NCBI GenBank assembly: GCA_934630485.1
Contig: CAKTWD010000009.1
Span: 1-28,087, forward strand
DNA: 28,087 nt
Direction of reading: 5' to 3'
Source: an uncultured Eggerthellaceae bacterium
GTDB lineage: Bacteria > Actinomycetota > Coriobacteriia > Coriobacteriales > Eggerthellaceae
Position 1 is the first letter of the stretch, and each line of letters opens with the position of its first letter. The translations under genes and the position numbers were made by a program. Positions 7,572 through 15,161 of the stretch are shown in pieces. Below the pieces are notes generated by a model. It saw nothing but the letters and a program-made list of their open reading frames with translations. It made no database searches and was not told the origin of the DNA.

Positions 7572-8666
7572 CTATTGGGAGACCCTCCACTTGTGATACC
7601 CGATCACGAGCTCATCGAGATCGCCACCAAGAACCGCGTCGACGTTGCTGGTCTCGACTTCGCTTCGAAGATCCTTCACCAGCTGGTAGGGATACAAGAC
7701 GTAATTCCTGATCTGGCTGCCGAAAGAGTTCTCCATACGCTCGCCGCGCAAAGCATCGATTTCTTCGGCACGTTTTCGTTCTTCGAGCTCGTATAGCTTA
7801 GCCTTCAGAACACGGAAAGCAGCTTCCTTGTTCTGAAGCTGACTTTTCTGGTCTTGGCAGGTGACGACGATGCCGGTGGGAACGTGAGTGAGTCGCACGG
7901 CGGAATCGGTAGTATTGACGCACTGACCGCCGGGTCCGCTCGAGCGGTACACATCAACGCGAACATCCGACGGATTCAGATCGACCTCGATATCATCGGG
8001 AAGAACGGGAAGGACCTCGACACTGGCAAACGTGGTGTGACGGCGCTTCTTATCGTCGGTCGGGGAAATGCGGACCAAGCGATGGACGCCGATCTCGCTG
8101 CGAAGCATTCCATAGGCGTTTCGGCCTTCGATCTGGAATGTCGCCTTGTCAAGACCAATGCCCTCACCAGGAACGATATCGAGGGAGTGGACTTTCCAAC
8201 CCTTCTTGCCGGCGTAGCGCACGTACATGTTGTAAAGCATCTGGGTCCAGTCTTGGGCCTCAAGACCGCCCTGCCCCGGGTTCACGCTGATGATGGCATC
8301 GCCTGCATCGAAGCGACCCGAGAACCACGACGAGATCTCAAGCTGGTCGAGAAGCTGATCGAGTTCGGAAAGAGCCTCATCGGCCTCGGCAGCAAAGGCC
8401 TCGTCTTCGCCTGCAAGCTCGAGTGCAGCAGTCGCATCGGCGAAGAGGGAACGAGCCTGCTCGTACTCGCTGATGCAAGCGCGCAAATTACCCGCTTGAC
8501 GCGAAACGCTTTGCGCGTGGACGGCGTCATCCCAAAAAGACGGGTTCGCGATCTCGGCATCGAGGTTGCCGAGTTCGGCAGTTTTGTCCTCGATATGCAA
8601 GAAGGCATAAGCGTCGTCAAGACGGCCTTTTATCTCGTCGATGTCGAATGATTTGCTGTCGGCCAT
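7572..8666 (-). CDS. prfB: Peptide chain release factor 2
   Basis: RF2 ends translation at UGA and UAA by recognising the stop codon and triggering peptidyl-tRNA hydrolysis. The 364 residues include the PSFWDD segment (42-47) typical of RF2, the GPGGQ catalytic loop with Gln248 (SSGPGGQCVN), and the ending NVDAVLGGDLDELVIGY. The reading frame is unbroken from the ATG, so the autoregulatory +1 frameshift known from E. coli prfB is absent. Odd point: the stop-codon recognition tripeptide, usually SPF, reads SPT at 201-203 (RISPTDDKKRRHTTF), confirmed from the codons TCC CCG ACC. It starts 25 bases after secA with GGAG 5 bases before the ATG, and it ends at a strong terminator. Confidence 0.95.
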   Translation of the reverse strand: MADSKSFDIDEIKGRLDDAYAFLHIEDKTAELGNLDAEIANPSFWDDAVHAQSVSRQAGNLRACISEYEQARSLFADATAALELAGEDEAFAAEADEALSELDQLLDQLEISSWFSGRFDAGDAIISVNPGQGGLEAQDWTQMLYNMYVRYAGKKGWKVHSLDIVPGEGIGLDKATFQIEGRNAYGMLRSEIGVHRLVRISPTDDKKRRHTTFASVEVLPVLPDDIEVDLNPSDVRVDVYRSSGPGGQCVNTTDSAVRLTHVPTGIVVTCQDQKSQLQNKEAAFRVLKAKLYELEERKRAEEIDALRGERMENSFGSQIRNYVLYPYQLVKDLRSEVETSNVDAVLGGDLDELVIGYHKWRVSQ

Positions 8667-8691
8667 TATTGCTCCGTATCGTTAACGCACG

Positions 8692-11574
8692 CTAGTCCGC
8701 GAAACGCCCGTGGCACTTCTTGAACTTCTTGCCGCTTCCGCAGGGGCACAGATCGTTCCTGCCGACATTTGCGTAGGGATCGTCCTTGTCCTTCATGTAC
8801 GTTTGCGGCTTGACCGTCTCTTGCGGACGCTGAGGCGGGATACCCTGCGGCTGGGACGTGCGCGCGGGAGCCTGACCGGCCTGCGGGGCATCCAAAGCCG
8901 CCTCGGGGTTCGAATAGCTCAAGCGGCCCGAAAGAATGTTTCGCTCGACCGGCATCTTGCTTTGACTGTCGGGTTTTGCGACTTCGAGACGCAAAAGCGT
9001 GCGCAGGTAATCCTCGTACATGCCGCCCGTCATACGAGCGAACGCCTGATATGCCTCTTCGCGATACTCAGTAAGAGGGTCGCGCTGACCAAGGGCGCGC
9101 AGACCGATGCCGGCACGCAGGTAGTCCATATCCTGAAGATGGGCCATCCAACGGGTGTCGATGATGCGAAGCATGATCTGAGCCTCGAGCGAACGCATAA
9201 CCTCCTCGCCGATCATCGCGGACTTCTGGGAGTAGACCTCACGGAAATAGTCGACGATGGCCTCGGCGAGAAGAGCGGGATCGTCTTCATGATCGACTTG
9301 AGCGCAATCGAAATCAGTGCGGCCCGTCATGCTGGTGATCCAGGTGTTCACCGCAGCGATGTCCCAGTCGTCGCTGGGCATCTTTGCGTCGCAGCTCTCG
9401 TCAACGATGCGCGTGGCGACATCGGACATGATCTCGGGAATACGGTCGGTCATATCCTTGCCGTCGAGGATCTTGTTACGCTCGGCATAAATAGCCGTAC
9501 GCTGCAGGTTCATGACGTCGTCGTACTCGAGGACGTTCTTACGAGCTGCGAAATGCATGGTTTCGACCGTGCGCTGCGCGCTCTCGATGGATTTCGACAC
9601 AAGACCCGCCTGAATGGGCTGATCGTCCGGAAGCTGGGTTTTCTGCATCATGGCAGAAACCTTGTCCATGCGGTCGCCGCCGAAACGACGCATGAGGTCG
9701 TCTTCAAGCGATAAATAGAACTGCGTGACGCCGGGATCGCCCTGACGACCCGAACGACCGCGAAGCTGATTGTCGATACGGCGAGACTCGTGGCGTTCGG
9801 TGCCGATAACAGCCAAACCGCCCGCCTTAAGAACCTTCTCATGCTCGGCTTCGGTGATTTTCTTGGCATCGGCCAATGCAGCGGCGCGCTGCTCGTCAGT
9901 CGGCGCAGGAGCTTCCTTCGCAAGCGCCTCGGAGAGTTGCTTGGCACGTGCCACGATCTTGGGATCGTCGCTTTCAAGGCCCTTTTCAACAACCTCCTTC
10001 GCGCGAGCAGCAGACTCGGGCGTGACATCGGGGTTGTAGCCACGCTGACGGAGCATGTCGTTACCAAGAACCTCGGGGTTGCCACCAAGAAGGATGTCGG
10101 TACCACGGCCAGCCATATTGGTTGCAATGGTGACGGCGCCGACGCGGCCAGCCTGAGCGACGATATGAGCCTCGCGCTCGTGATTCTTGGCATTCAGGGT
10201 TTCATGCTTGATACCGCGCTTGTCAAGGATGCGGCTAAGCCTCTCGGAACTCTCAATGGAGACCGTGCCGACAAGACACGGCTGGCCGGAGGCATTACGT
10301 TCTTCGATTTCATCGGCAACGGCATCGAACTTGGCATCGATGGTTCGATAAACCAAGTCGTTCATATCTTTGCGGATGACGGGCTTGTTCGAAGGGATTG
10401 CCGTAACGCCCAGCTTGTAGATCTCACGGAACTCGGCATCCTCGGTCATGGCGGTACCCGTCATGCCCGAAAGCTTGTCGTACAAACGGAAGTAATTCTG
10501 CAGCGTGATGGTGGCAAGGGTCTGGTTCTCTTCCCTAACCTGCACGTGCTCCTTTGCTTCGACTGCCTGATGAAGGCCTTCAGACCAACGGCGTCCCTCC
10601 ATGATGCGGCCGGTGAACTCGTCGACGATCTTAACCTCGCCGCCGGTAACGACATAGTCGACGTCGCGGTGGAACATGAACTGCGCCTTCAATGCCTGCT
10701 GCAGGTGATTGGCCAACTGACCCGTGGTGTCGGCGTAGATGTTGTCGATGCCAAGCAGGGTTTCCACCTTGGCCAAGCCGACCTCGGTGGTGATAATGGT
10801 GCGCTTGCCTTCATCAAGCTCGAAGTCAACGCCTTCCTGCAGCGAGGGAACAGCGCGCGCGAACTTGTTGTACATGTCGGCGGCCGCGGAACCCGCACCT
10901 GAGATGATAAGCGGGGTACGTGCCTCGTCGATGAGGATCGAGTCAACCTCGTCGACGACGGCGAAGTGATGACCACGCTGCACGCGTTCCTCGGCTTTGG
11001 TGACCATGTTGTCGCGCAGATAATCGAAACCGAACTCGGAGTTGGTTCCGTACGTGATGTCGGCAGCGTAAGCACGCTTCTTATGGTCGCCGCGCATGCC
11101 GTTTTGAATGAGGCCTACTTCCATGCCCAGGAAGCGGTAGATGCGCCCCATCATCTCGCTGTCACGCTTTGCCAAATAGTCGTTAACCGTGACGATATGG
11201 ACGTTGTTGCCCGTAAGAGCGTTCAGGTAGCCCGCGAGCGTTGAGACCAGTGTTTTACCTTCACCGGTTTTCATCTCGGCGATGCCGCCGGCGTTCAAAG
11301 CCATGCCGCCGATCAGCTGAACGTCGAAATGACGCAAGCCGATAGTGCGCTTCGACGCCTCACGCGTCACGGCAAAAGCCTCGCACAAAAGACTATCGAG
11401 ATCTTCACCTGCGTCGAGACGCTCCCTGAAGGCCGCAGTCATCGCGCGAAGCTCCTCATCGGATTTCGCCTCCATTTGCGATTCAAGGCCGTTGATGACA
11501 TCAACCTGCTCTTGATATTTCTTCATTTGCCTGCCCTCGCCGAAGGAGAGCAATTTCGAGAGAAATCCAGCCAT
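8692..11574 (-). CDS. secA: Protein translocase subunit SecA
   Basis: ATPase motor that pushes preproteins through the SecYEG channel. Motifs are Walker A EMKTGEGKT (at about 102-110 when numbered from an ATG 2 codons upstream), Walker B VVDEVDSILIDEARTPLIISG, the helicase-like motifs GTDILLGG and RGRSGRQGDPG, and a C-terminal zinc-binding SEC-C motif (CPCGSGKKFKKCH) preceded by a Pro/Gln-rich linker. I start at 11574 (960 aa, MAGFLSKLL) rather than the ATG at 11580. AGGA then has 5 bases of spacing, whereas the upstream ATG overlaps the Shine-Dalgarno sequence, and SecA proteins usually begin at this point. It forms secA-prfB, a conserved pair. The zinc-binding tail and overall length favour canonical SecA1 over accessory SecA2. 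Confidence 0.97.
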   Translation of the reverse strand: MAGFLSKLLSFGEGRQMKKYQEQVDVINGLESQMEAKSDEELRAMTAAFRERLDAGEDLDSLLCEAFAVTREASKRTIGLRHFDVQLIGGMALNAGGIAEMKTGEGKTLVSTLAGYLNALTGNNVHIVTVNDYLAKRDSEMMGRIYRFLGMEVGLIQNGMRGDHKKRAYAADITYGTNSEFGFDYLRDNMVTKAEERVQRGHHFAVVDEVDSILIDEARTPLIISGAGSAAADMYNKFARAVPSLQEGVDFELDEGKRTIITTEVGLAKVETLLGIDNIYADTTGQLANHLQQALKAQFMFHRDVDYVVTGGEVKIVDEFTGRIMEGRRWSEGLHQAVEAKEHVQVREENQTLATITLQNYFRLYDKLSGMTGTAMTEDAEFREIYKLGVTAIPSNKPVIRKDMNDLVYRTIDAKFDAVADEIEERNASGQPCLVGTVSIESSERLSRILDKRGIKHETLNAKNHEREAHIVAQAGRVGAVTIATNMAGRGTDILLGGNPEVLGNDMLRQRGYNPDVTPESAARAKEVVEKGLESDDPKIVARAKQLSEALAKEAPAPTDEQRAAALADAKKITEAEHEKVLKAGGLAVIGTERHESRRIDNQLRGRSGRQGDPGVTQFYLSLEDDLMRRFGGDRMDKVSAMMQKTQLPDDQPIQAGLVSKSIESAQRTVETMHFAARKNVLEYDDVMNLQRTAIYAERNKILDGKDMTDRIPEIMSDVATRIVDESCDAKMPSDDWDIAAVNTWITSMTGRTDFDCAQVDHEDDPALLAEAIVDYFREVYSQKSAMIGEEVMRSLEAQIMLRIIDTRWMAHLQDMDYLRAGIGLRALGQRDPLTEYREEAYQAFARMTGGMYEDYLRTLLRLEVAKPDSQSKMPVERNILSGRLSYSNPEAALDAPQAGQAPARTSQPQGIPPQRPQETVKPQTYMKDKDDPYANVGRNDLCPCGSGKKFKKCHGRFAD

Positions 11575-11607
11575 GGGCATCCTGCCGTTTCGATTTCCGA
11601 TTTGAGG

Positions 11608-11616
11608 ATAATAGTA
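11608..11616 (-). promoter_or_regulatory. Candidate promoter for secA-prfB
   Basis: TACTATTAT on the minus strand offers two overlapping -10 hexamers (TACTAT, TATTAT) about 35 bases before the secA start. TTGGGG lies upstream at 15-18 bases and is a weak -35. It is placed in the 114-base gap after the SARP-like regulator gene. Confidence 0.4.
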
Positions 11617-11688
11617 CAGCCAATCATCTTACCCCAAGCGGTTCGCCATACCTAAACCGCCTCGCGCGTATCCACACCGAATGCGCTT

Positions 11689-14385
11689 CTAAGCCCGTTC
11701 GACGTCCTGCCCTCCAAGAGGGTCGATCAAAGCCTCGTATATGCTTTTAACCTGCGGCGACGGATCAAGCCCCAGTTGCTCGGACAACATTCGCTTGCAC
11801 TTGAAGAACGTCATGATAGCGGCCGTTCTTTGCCCGAGCGCTGATTGCGCTATCATGAGCACGGCATAAGAGTCCTCGCGAAGCGGGTCAAGCCTCAACG
11901 CCGATCGCGCAAGCCACAAAGACTGCCTTGCCTCACCCGTGTTCATAAGACGGCCCGCACCGCCGACAAGAGCATCGACCAATTGCGAGCGGCACTCCTC
12001 CCGCGCGGAACGGATTATAGGGTTTTGCTCCTCAGCGGGAAGAAGCTCCGCCGTGAATTCCTCGTCTATCTGGCGATAAAGATCATCGGCATCCTCCAAG
12101 GGGAGCGCACCGAACTGGAGCTTCCTGCACACAGCATCAAAGCGCTTGATATCGCTTCGAACCAAATGGGTGTCGATCGCGCACCCGCCGCGGCGACGGA
12201 TGAGATAAGGACAAGTTCCGTCAGGAAGCTCAAGCGCATTGCGCAGGCTGCTCCAAATCGTGTAAAAGTTGCGCCTAGCCGCCTCTATATCGCTATCGGG
12301 CCAAAGACTTTGAACGATTAGATCCCTTGAAACGTCCCTGCCGCGCGCGAGAACCAAAATGGCAAGCAGCGTTTTGACCTTGTTCCTTTTAATGCGCGCG
12401 ACATCGATACGTTCGGCCCCTAAATAAACCTCCATGCCGCCGAAAAGCCGGACATCAAGCAGCGGCGCGCTTTGGGGCTGCTCGGCAGGGCCGATTGCGT
12501 CCAAATATGAATCGGGGCGCGTGGCAAACCGGTCGACACGGCGGCTTTCCTCGTCACGCCGCCTTTGTTGATACGCACTGCGCTGCTTGTATACGTCCAT
12601 CTCGACTTCATGAAGGCGCAGAAGGACACCTGCCGCAAGAGGTTCCCGAGAAAGATGCAGCCCACGCGAACGAACATGCTCGAGAGCCAAAGCGGCCAGA
12701 ACGTCTGCGAATGTTTGATTGGACGCCTCTTTGGACATGCGCATACACACGTAGAGCTCAATAGCCTCGAGCGCATCGTAACCCAAAAGGTCGCGGCCTG
12801 AACCGTTTCGCTCGTCAATCGCCTGTCGGAGTATCCATGCGGCGCCCTCGGACAAAGCACGCGGGTCTGCCTTCCTGGCCTGCATTTCCGACCAGGCCGC
12901 CGCTGCCGAAACCGAACCCTTCCTTAAAGAGACGAGCACGATGCCCAAAGGGGCCCAGAACCTGTCAGCTTCAGCGAACGGTTCCGACCTCGCCGCCCAT
13001 CTGCCGAAAGCTGCGTCAAAATCGACAATGGACGCTGGCGGCTTTCGTGGGTCGTCGGAATCATCGTTTACACGAACACGCTGGTCTTCCAAGAACCCTT
13101 TCTCGATAAGAAGCTCGATTATCGACTCCTCAGCCTGCGCCGCCTGAGCCTGATCGGCGTTTTTGGCTACGACCATCAAAGCTTGCATGCGCATGAAGGG
13201 CGAGGCGGCAAGGTTGAAGGCAAGCCGATTCGCCGTTGAGGCTGCTTTGAGGCCGTCAGAAAGGACGGAATAACGGCGAGCCTTGGCCAACGCGACCTCA
13301 GCAGCTCGAGGAGGCGCATCGCCAAGGGAATCGAGTACGTCGAGCGACGGAAGGATGCATGTCGAGTCAAGCAACGCCTCGTCGTGATCGAGGATCCAAT
13401 GGCCTCGTGGACGCTGCGAGCAGAACCGTCGGGCTGTATCACATGCACGAGAAGGATTTCCGTTCTTGAACAACGTTTCCGCCCAGCAAAGACCCAAGGA
13501 GTCGCGATCGGCGAAAACCGAGCACGATGCAGCAGCTTCGATCTTCGAGCGATACGCAGCAGCAAGGTCGACGACGGGGAACTCGACTGTCGAAAACCCG
13601 CCCGATACCCGATCGATTCCAAAATGCGGGTAATCCTGCTCGAGAAGAGTTAGCGACTCGTCGCTAACCGAAACGAACGCAGACAGATCGTCTAGCGAGC
13701 CCTGCCTGAGAACGAACATTCCAAGCATGGTAAGAACGATTCCTAGCGGGAGATCCTCAATGGCGAGACCCCTCAGAAACCTGACCTGGGCGTCGTCGCC
13801 TGACGGCCACCCGATGGCAGCAATCCGATTAGGGGAAAGGTCGCCTTTGGCCCTTGGACCGAAAGGAGCCCCGGAAACATCGGTTGCATTGGCAAGTTCG
13901 GAGTCGGACAGAAGCAAGTCGCGAGCGCCCAAACGCAAACGGTCTCGCTGCAAAGAGGAATAAACGTCCGCAGATGGAGCGCAACAAACCAAAACCTCGC
14001 AATCGATGTCGATGAGCGAGTCGATTACCAGCGAGAACTGGCTTGCGCGCTCGAAGTCGAGAGCGGGAACCGCATCGAACACGACGAGTTTTGGCTGGTT
14101 GTCGCAAGAGAGGATATCCCTAACCAGGGAATTGGCATCGAGATCGCGAACGAAACAAGGGCTTTCGCAGGGAATCCAGAACACGTGCTCGAACTCGAAT
14201 ATGGTTTGCGCGTACTCCAATGCAGCGCACGTCTTGCCAAATCCATCTGGGGCGATTAAAAAGCGGGCGACCGATCGCTCTCGCAGAAGCCGCGAGACCA
14301 CCGCCGGACGGCGCTGGAGTCGAGCCGCTGAGAAGCGAGCAGGTCGGTAACCGCGGCAAGCGGCCTTTGAAACGAACGAGGCCAT
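11689..14385 (-). CDS. Large P-loop ATPase regulator with C-terminal SARP-type DNA-binding and BTAD domains
   Basis: An 898-residue predicted cytoplasmic transcription regulator. Near the N-terminus there is an [AG]xxxxGK[ST] P-loop (APDGFGKT, 45-52) and a Walker B-like strand (KLVVFDAVP, Asp104), as in MalT/STAND ATPases. The middle (about 290-600) is helical and Ala-rich, suggesting TPR-like repeats. The C-terminus (about 643-740, LLDVRLFGGMEVYLGAERI to IRRRGGCAI) resembles the OmpR/SARP winged helix, followed by a bacterial transcriptional activation domain (about 747-890, with LARSALRLDPLREDSYAVLM and LGLDPSPQVKSIYE). Classical SARPs such as AfsR carry this unit at the N-terminus, so the domain order is reversed. 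GGGGG lies 7 bases before the ATG. The gene stands alone between rsfS and secA; its targets are unknown. The leader carries a promoter, a dyad and an inverted repeat, listed separately. Confidence 0.85.
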   Translation of the reverse strand: MASFVSKAACRGYRPARFSAARLQRRPAVVSRLLRERSVARFLIAPDGFGKTCAALEYAQTIFEFEHVFWIPCESPCFVRDLDANSLVRDILSCDNQPKLVVFDAVPALDFERASQFSLVIDSLIDIDCEVLVCCAPSADVYSSLQRDRLRLGARDLLLSDSELANATDVSGAPFGPRAKGDLSPNRIAAIGWPSGDDAQVRFLRGLAIEDLPLGIVLTMLGMFVLRQGSLDDLSAFVSVSDESLTLLEQDYPHFGIDRVSGGFSTVEFPVVDLAAAYRSKIEAAASCSVFADRDSLGLCWAETLFKNGNPSRACDTARRFCSQRPRGHWILDHDEALLDSTCILPSLDVLDSLGDAPPRAAEVALAKARRYSVLSDGLKAASTANRLAFNLAASPFMRMQALMVVAKNADQAQAAQAEESIIELLIEKGFLEDQRVRVNDDSDDPRKPPASIVDFDAAFGRWAARSEPFAEADRFWAPLGIVLVSLRKGSVSAAAAWSEMQARKADPRALSEGAAWILRQAIDERNGSGRDLLGYDALEAIELYVCMRMSKEASNQTFADVLAALALEHVRSRGLHLSREPLAAGVLLRLHEVEMDVYKQRSAYQQRRRDEESRRVDRFATRPDSYLDAIGPAEQPQSAPLLDVRLFGGMEVYLGAERIDVARIKRNKVKTLLAILVLARGRDVSRDLIVQSLWPDSDIEAARRNFYTIWSSLRNALELPDGTCPYLIRRRGGCAIDTHLVRSDIKRFDAVCRKLQFGALPLEDADDLYRQIDEEFTAELLPAEEQNPIIRSAREECRSQLVDALVGGAGRLMNTGEARQSLWLARSALRLDPLREDSYAVLMIAQSALGQRTAAIMTFFKCKRMLSEQLGLDPSPQVKSIYEALIDPLGGQDVERA

Positions 14386-14426
14386 AAGATTGCCCCCTTC
14401 AAAAAAAGGAACTCTTATGGCCTCGT
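14376..14426 (-). repeat. Perfect 14-bp inverted repeat enclosing the start codon of the SARP-like regulator
   Basis: ACGAGGCCATAAGA at 14376-14389 and its exact complement TCTTATGGCCTCGT at 14413-14426 are separated by 23 bases. In the minus-strand transcript the 5' arm is 14426-14413 and the 3' arm (14389-14376) contains the AUG (14385-14383) and the next three codons. The ribosome-binding run GGGGG (14397-14393) lies in the loop, where CCTT/AAGG (14409-14406 with 14399-14396) can add a short inner stem. The repeat is read directly; its role in translation control or as a DNA operator is inference. Confidence 0.85.
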
Positions 14427-14445
14427 GTTATCAAACGATGATAAC
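14427..14445. promoter_or_regulatory. 19-bp dyad, candidate operator over the -10 of the SARP-like regulator
   Basis: GTTATCA-N5-TGATAAC is a perfect 7-bp dyad (arms 14427-14433 and 14439-14445). It covers the -10 hexamer and the expected transcription start of the regulator gene. Size and position suit a dimeric repressor site; the protein that binds is unknown. Confidence 0.5.
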
Positions 14446-14466
14446 CGCTCTATCAATTCATGACAA
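14438..14466 (-). promoter_or_regulatory. Sigma-70-type promoter of the SARP-like regulator
   Basis: On the minus strand TTGTCA (14466-14461), 17 bases, then TATCAT (14443-14438). Five of six and four of six positions match the -35 and -10 consensus, with ideal spacing. The expected transcription start is near 14431, only a few bases before the 14-bp inverted repeat, so the hairpin would sit at the very 5' end of the mRNA. Confidence 0.6.
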
Positions 14467-14506
14467 GATGTTGGGTGTGATTTGGGAATTCGCGTTGGAA
14501 AACTGA

Positions 14507-14657
14507 TTGGCGCACGTTTGGTAAACGATGCACCACGCCGCTACTTGCGCGACCAAACCACGCAAAGTCGTGAACACACGGGGACGCGCGAGCTGCGTTA
14601 AACAGCCACTCACGTTACCAAAACCGCGCAAGCCCAGGAATCACCCCGACAAGTGCG
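14507..14657. other. Intergenic region upstream of the SARP-like regulator
   Basis: These 151 bases follow the rsfS stop. They contain CGTTT-GGT-AAACG (14515-14527) and an inverted copy of its core, TTTGGTAA at 14517-14524 against TTACCAAA at 14615-14622. I see no convincing terminator for rsfS and no RNA gene. Confidence 0.4.
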
Positions 14658-15161
14658 CTATTCCTCGACCTCAACCCTGTTCTCGTCAAGCTCGACTTCA
14701 ACGTCCGCAGCGTCCTTCTTCGCCTTAGCCTTTTCGAGGAACTTGGCAATGCGCTCGGAATACTCGATGTCCGTAAGGCCAGCCTCGGCGGCAAGGTCGA
14801 CGACCGGCGCGTCATTCCACAGCGACTCCAAACGATAGAAATCGCGAGTCTCAGGCTGGAAAACATGAATGATGAACGCGCCGTAATCAAGGAGCTCCCA
14901 AGATCCATCGCGGGTATCCTCGCGATGCAACGGCTTTTCACCGGCCTGCTTCCTGAGCTCTTCCTCGATTGCATCGACGATCGCGTTAACCTGACGGTTG
15001 TTAGCCGCAGTCACGATGATGAAATAATCAGTCACGCCAACAAGGTCGCGAACATCCTGAACGAGAATGTCCGTTGCTTTCTTCTCGTCAGCAGCACGGG
15101 CGGCGATAAGCGCGCACTCGCGCGAAGACTTGCGCTCGATGGCTTCATTCGACTCGGTCAT
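14658..15161 (-). CDS. rsfS: Ribosomal silencing factor RsfS
   Basis: RsfS (Iojap/DUF143 family) binds ribosomal protein uL14 on the 50S subunit and blocks joining with the 30S when nutrients are scarce. The family core is at about 15-125 of 167 residues: ALIAARAADEKKATDILVQDV, the TDYFIIVTAANNRQVNAIVDAIEEE segment and the DYGAFIIHVFQPETRDFYRLESLW segment. The C-terminal about 35 residues are a charged Lys/Glu-rich tail. The start overlaps the nadD stop by 4 bases (ATGA) and has GGAGG 9 bases upstream. The nadD-rsfS pairing is widespread in bacteria. Confidence 0.94.
   Translation of the reverse strand: MTESNEAIERKSSRECALIAARAADEKKATDILVQDVRDLVGVTDYFIIVTAANNRQVNAIVDAIEEELRKQAGEKPLHREDTRDGSWELLDYGAFIIHVFQPETRDFYRLESLWNDAPVVDLAAEAGLTDIEYSERIAKFLEKAKAKKDAADVEVELDENRVEVEE

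Noticed and set aside
7620..8666. Programmed frameshift in prfB
   Set aside because: The frame is continuous from the ATG through the RF2 domains, and there is no early in-frame TGA.
9790..10902. Plus-strand open frame of 370 codons opposite secA
   Set aside because: It mirrors SecA codons, lacks a ribosome-binding site and resembles no family.
11640..11688. Terminator after the SARP-like regulator
   Set aside because: The GCGGTT/AACCGC stem has 6 bp with an 11-base loop and is followed by TTGGGG, too weak for a call.
14507..14657. RNA gene in the rsfS-regulator gap
   Set aside because: I looked for tRNA T-arm and acceptor patterns and for stable long stems; none was found beyond short repeats.
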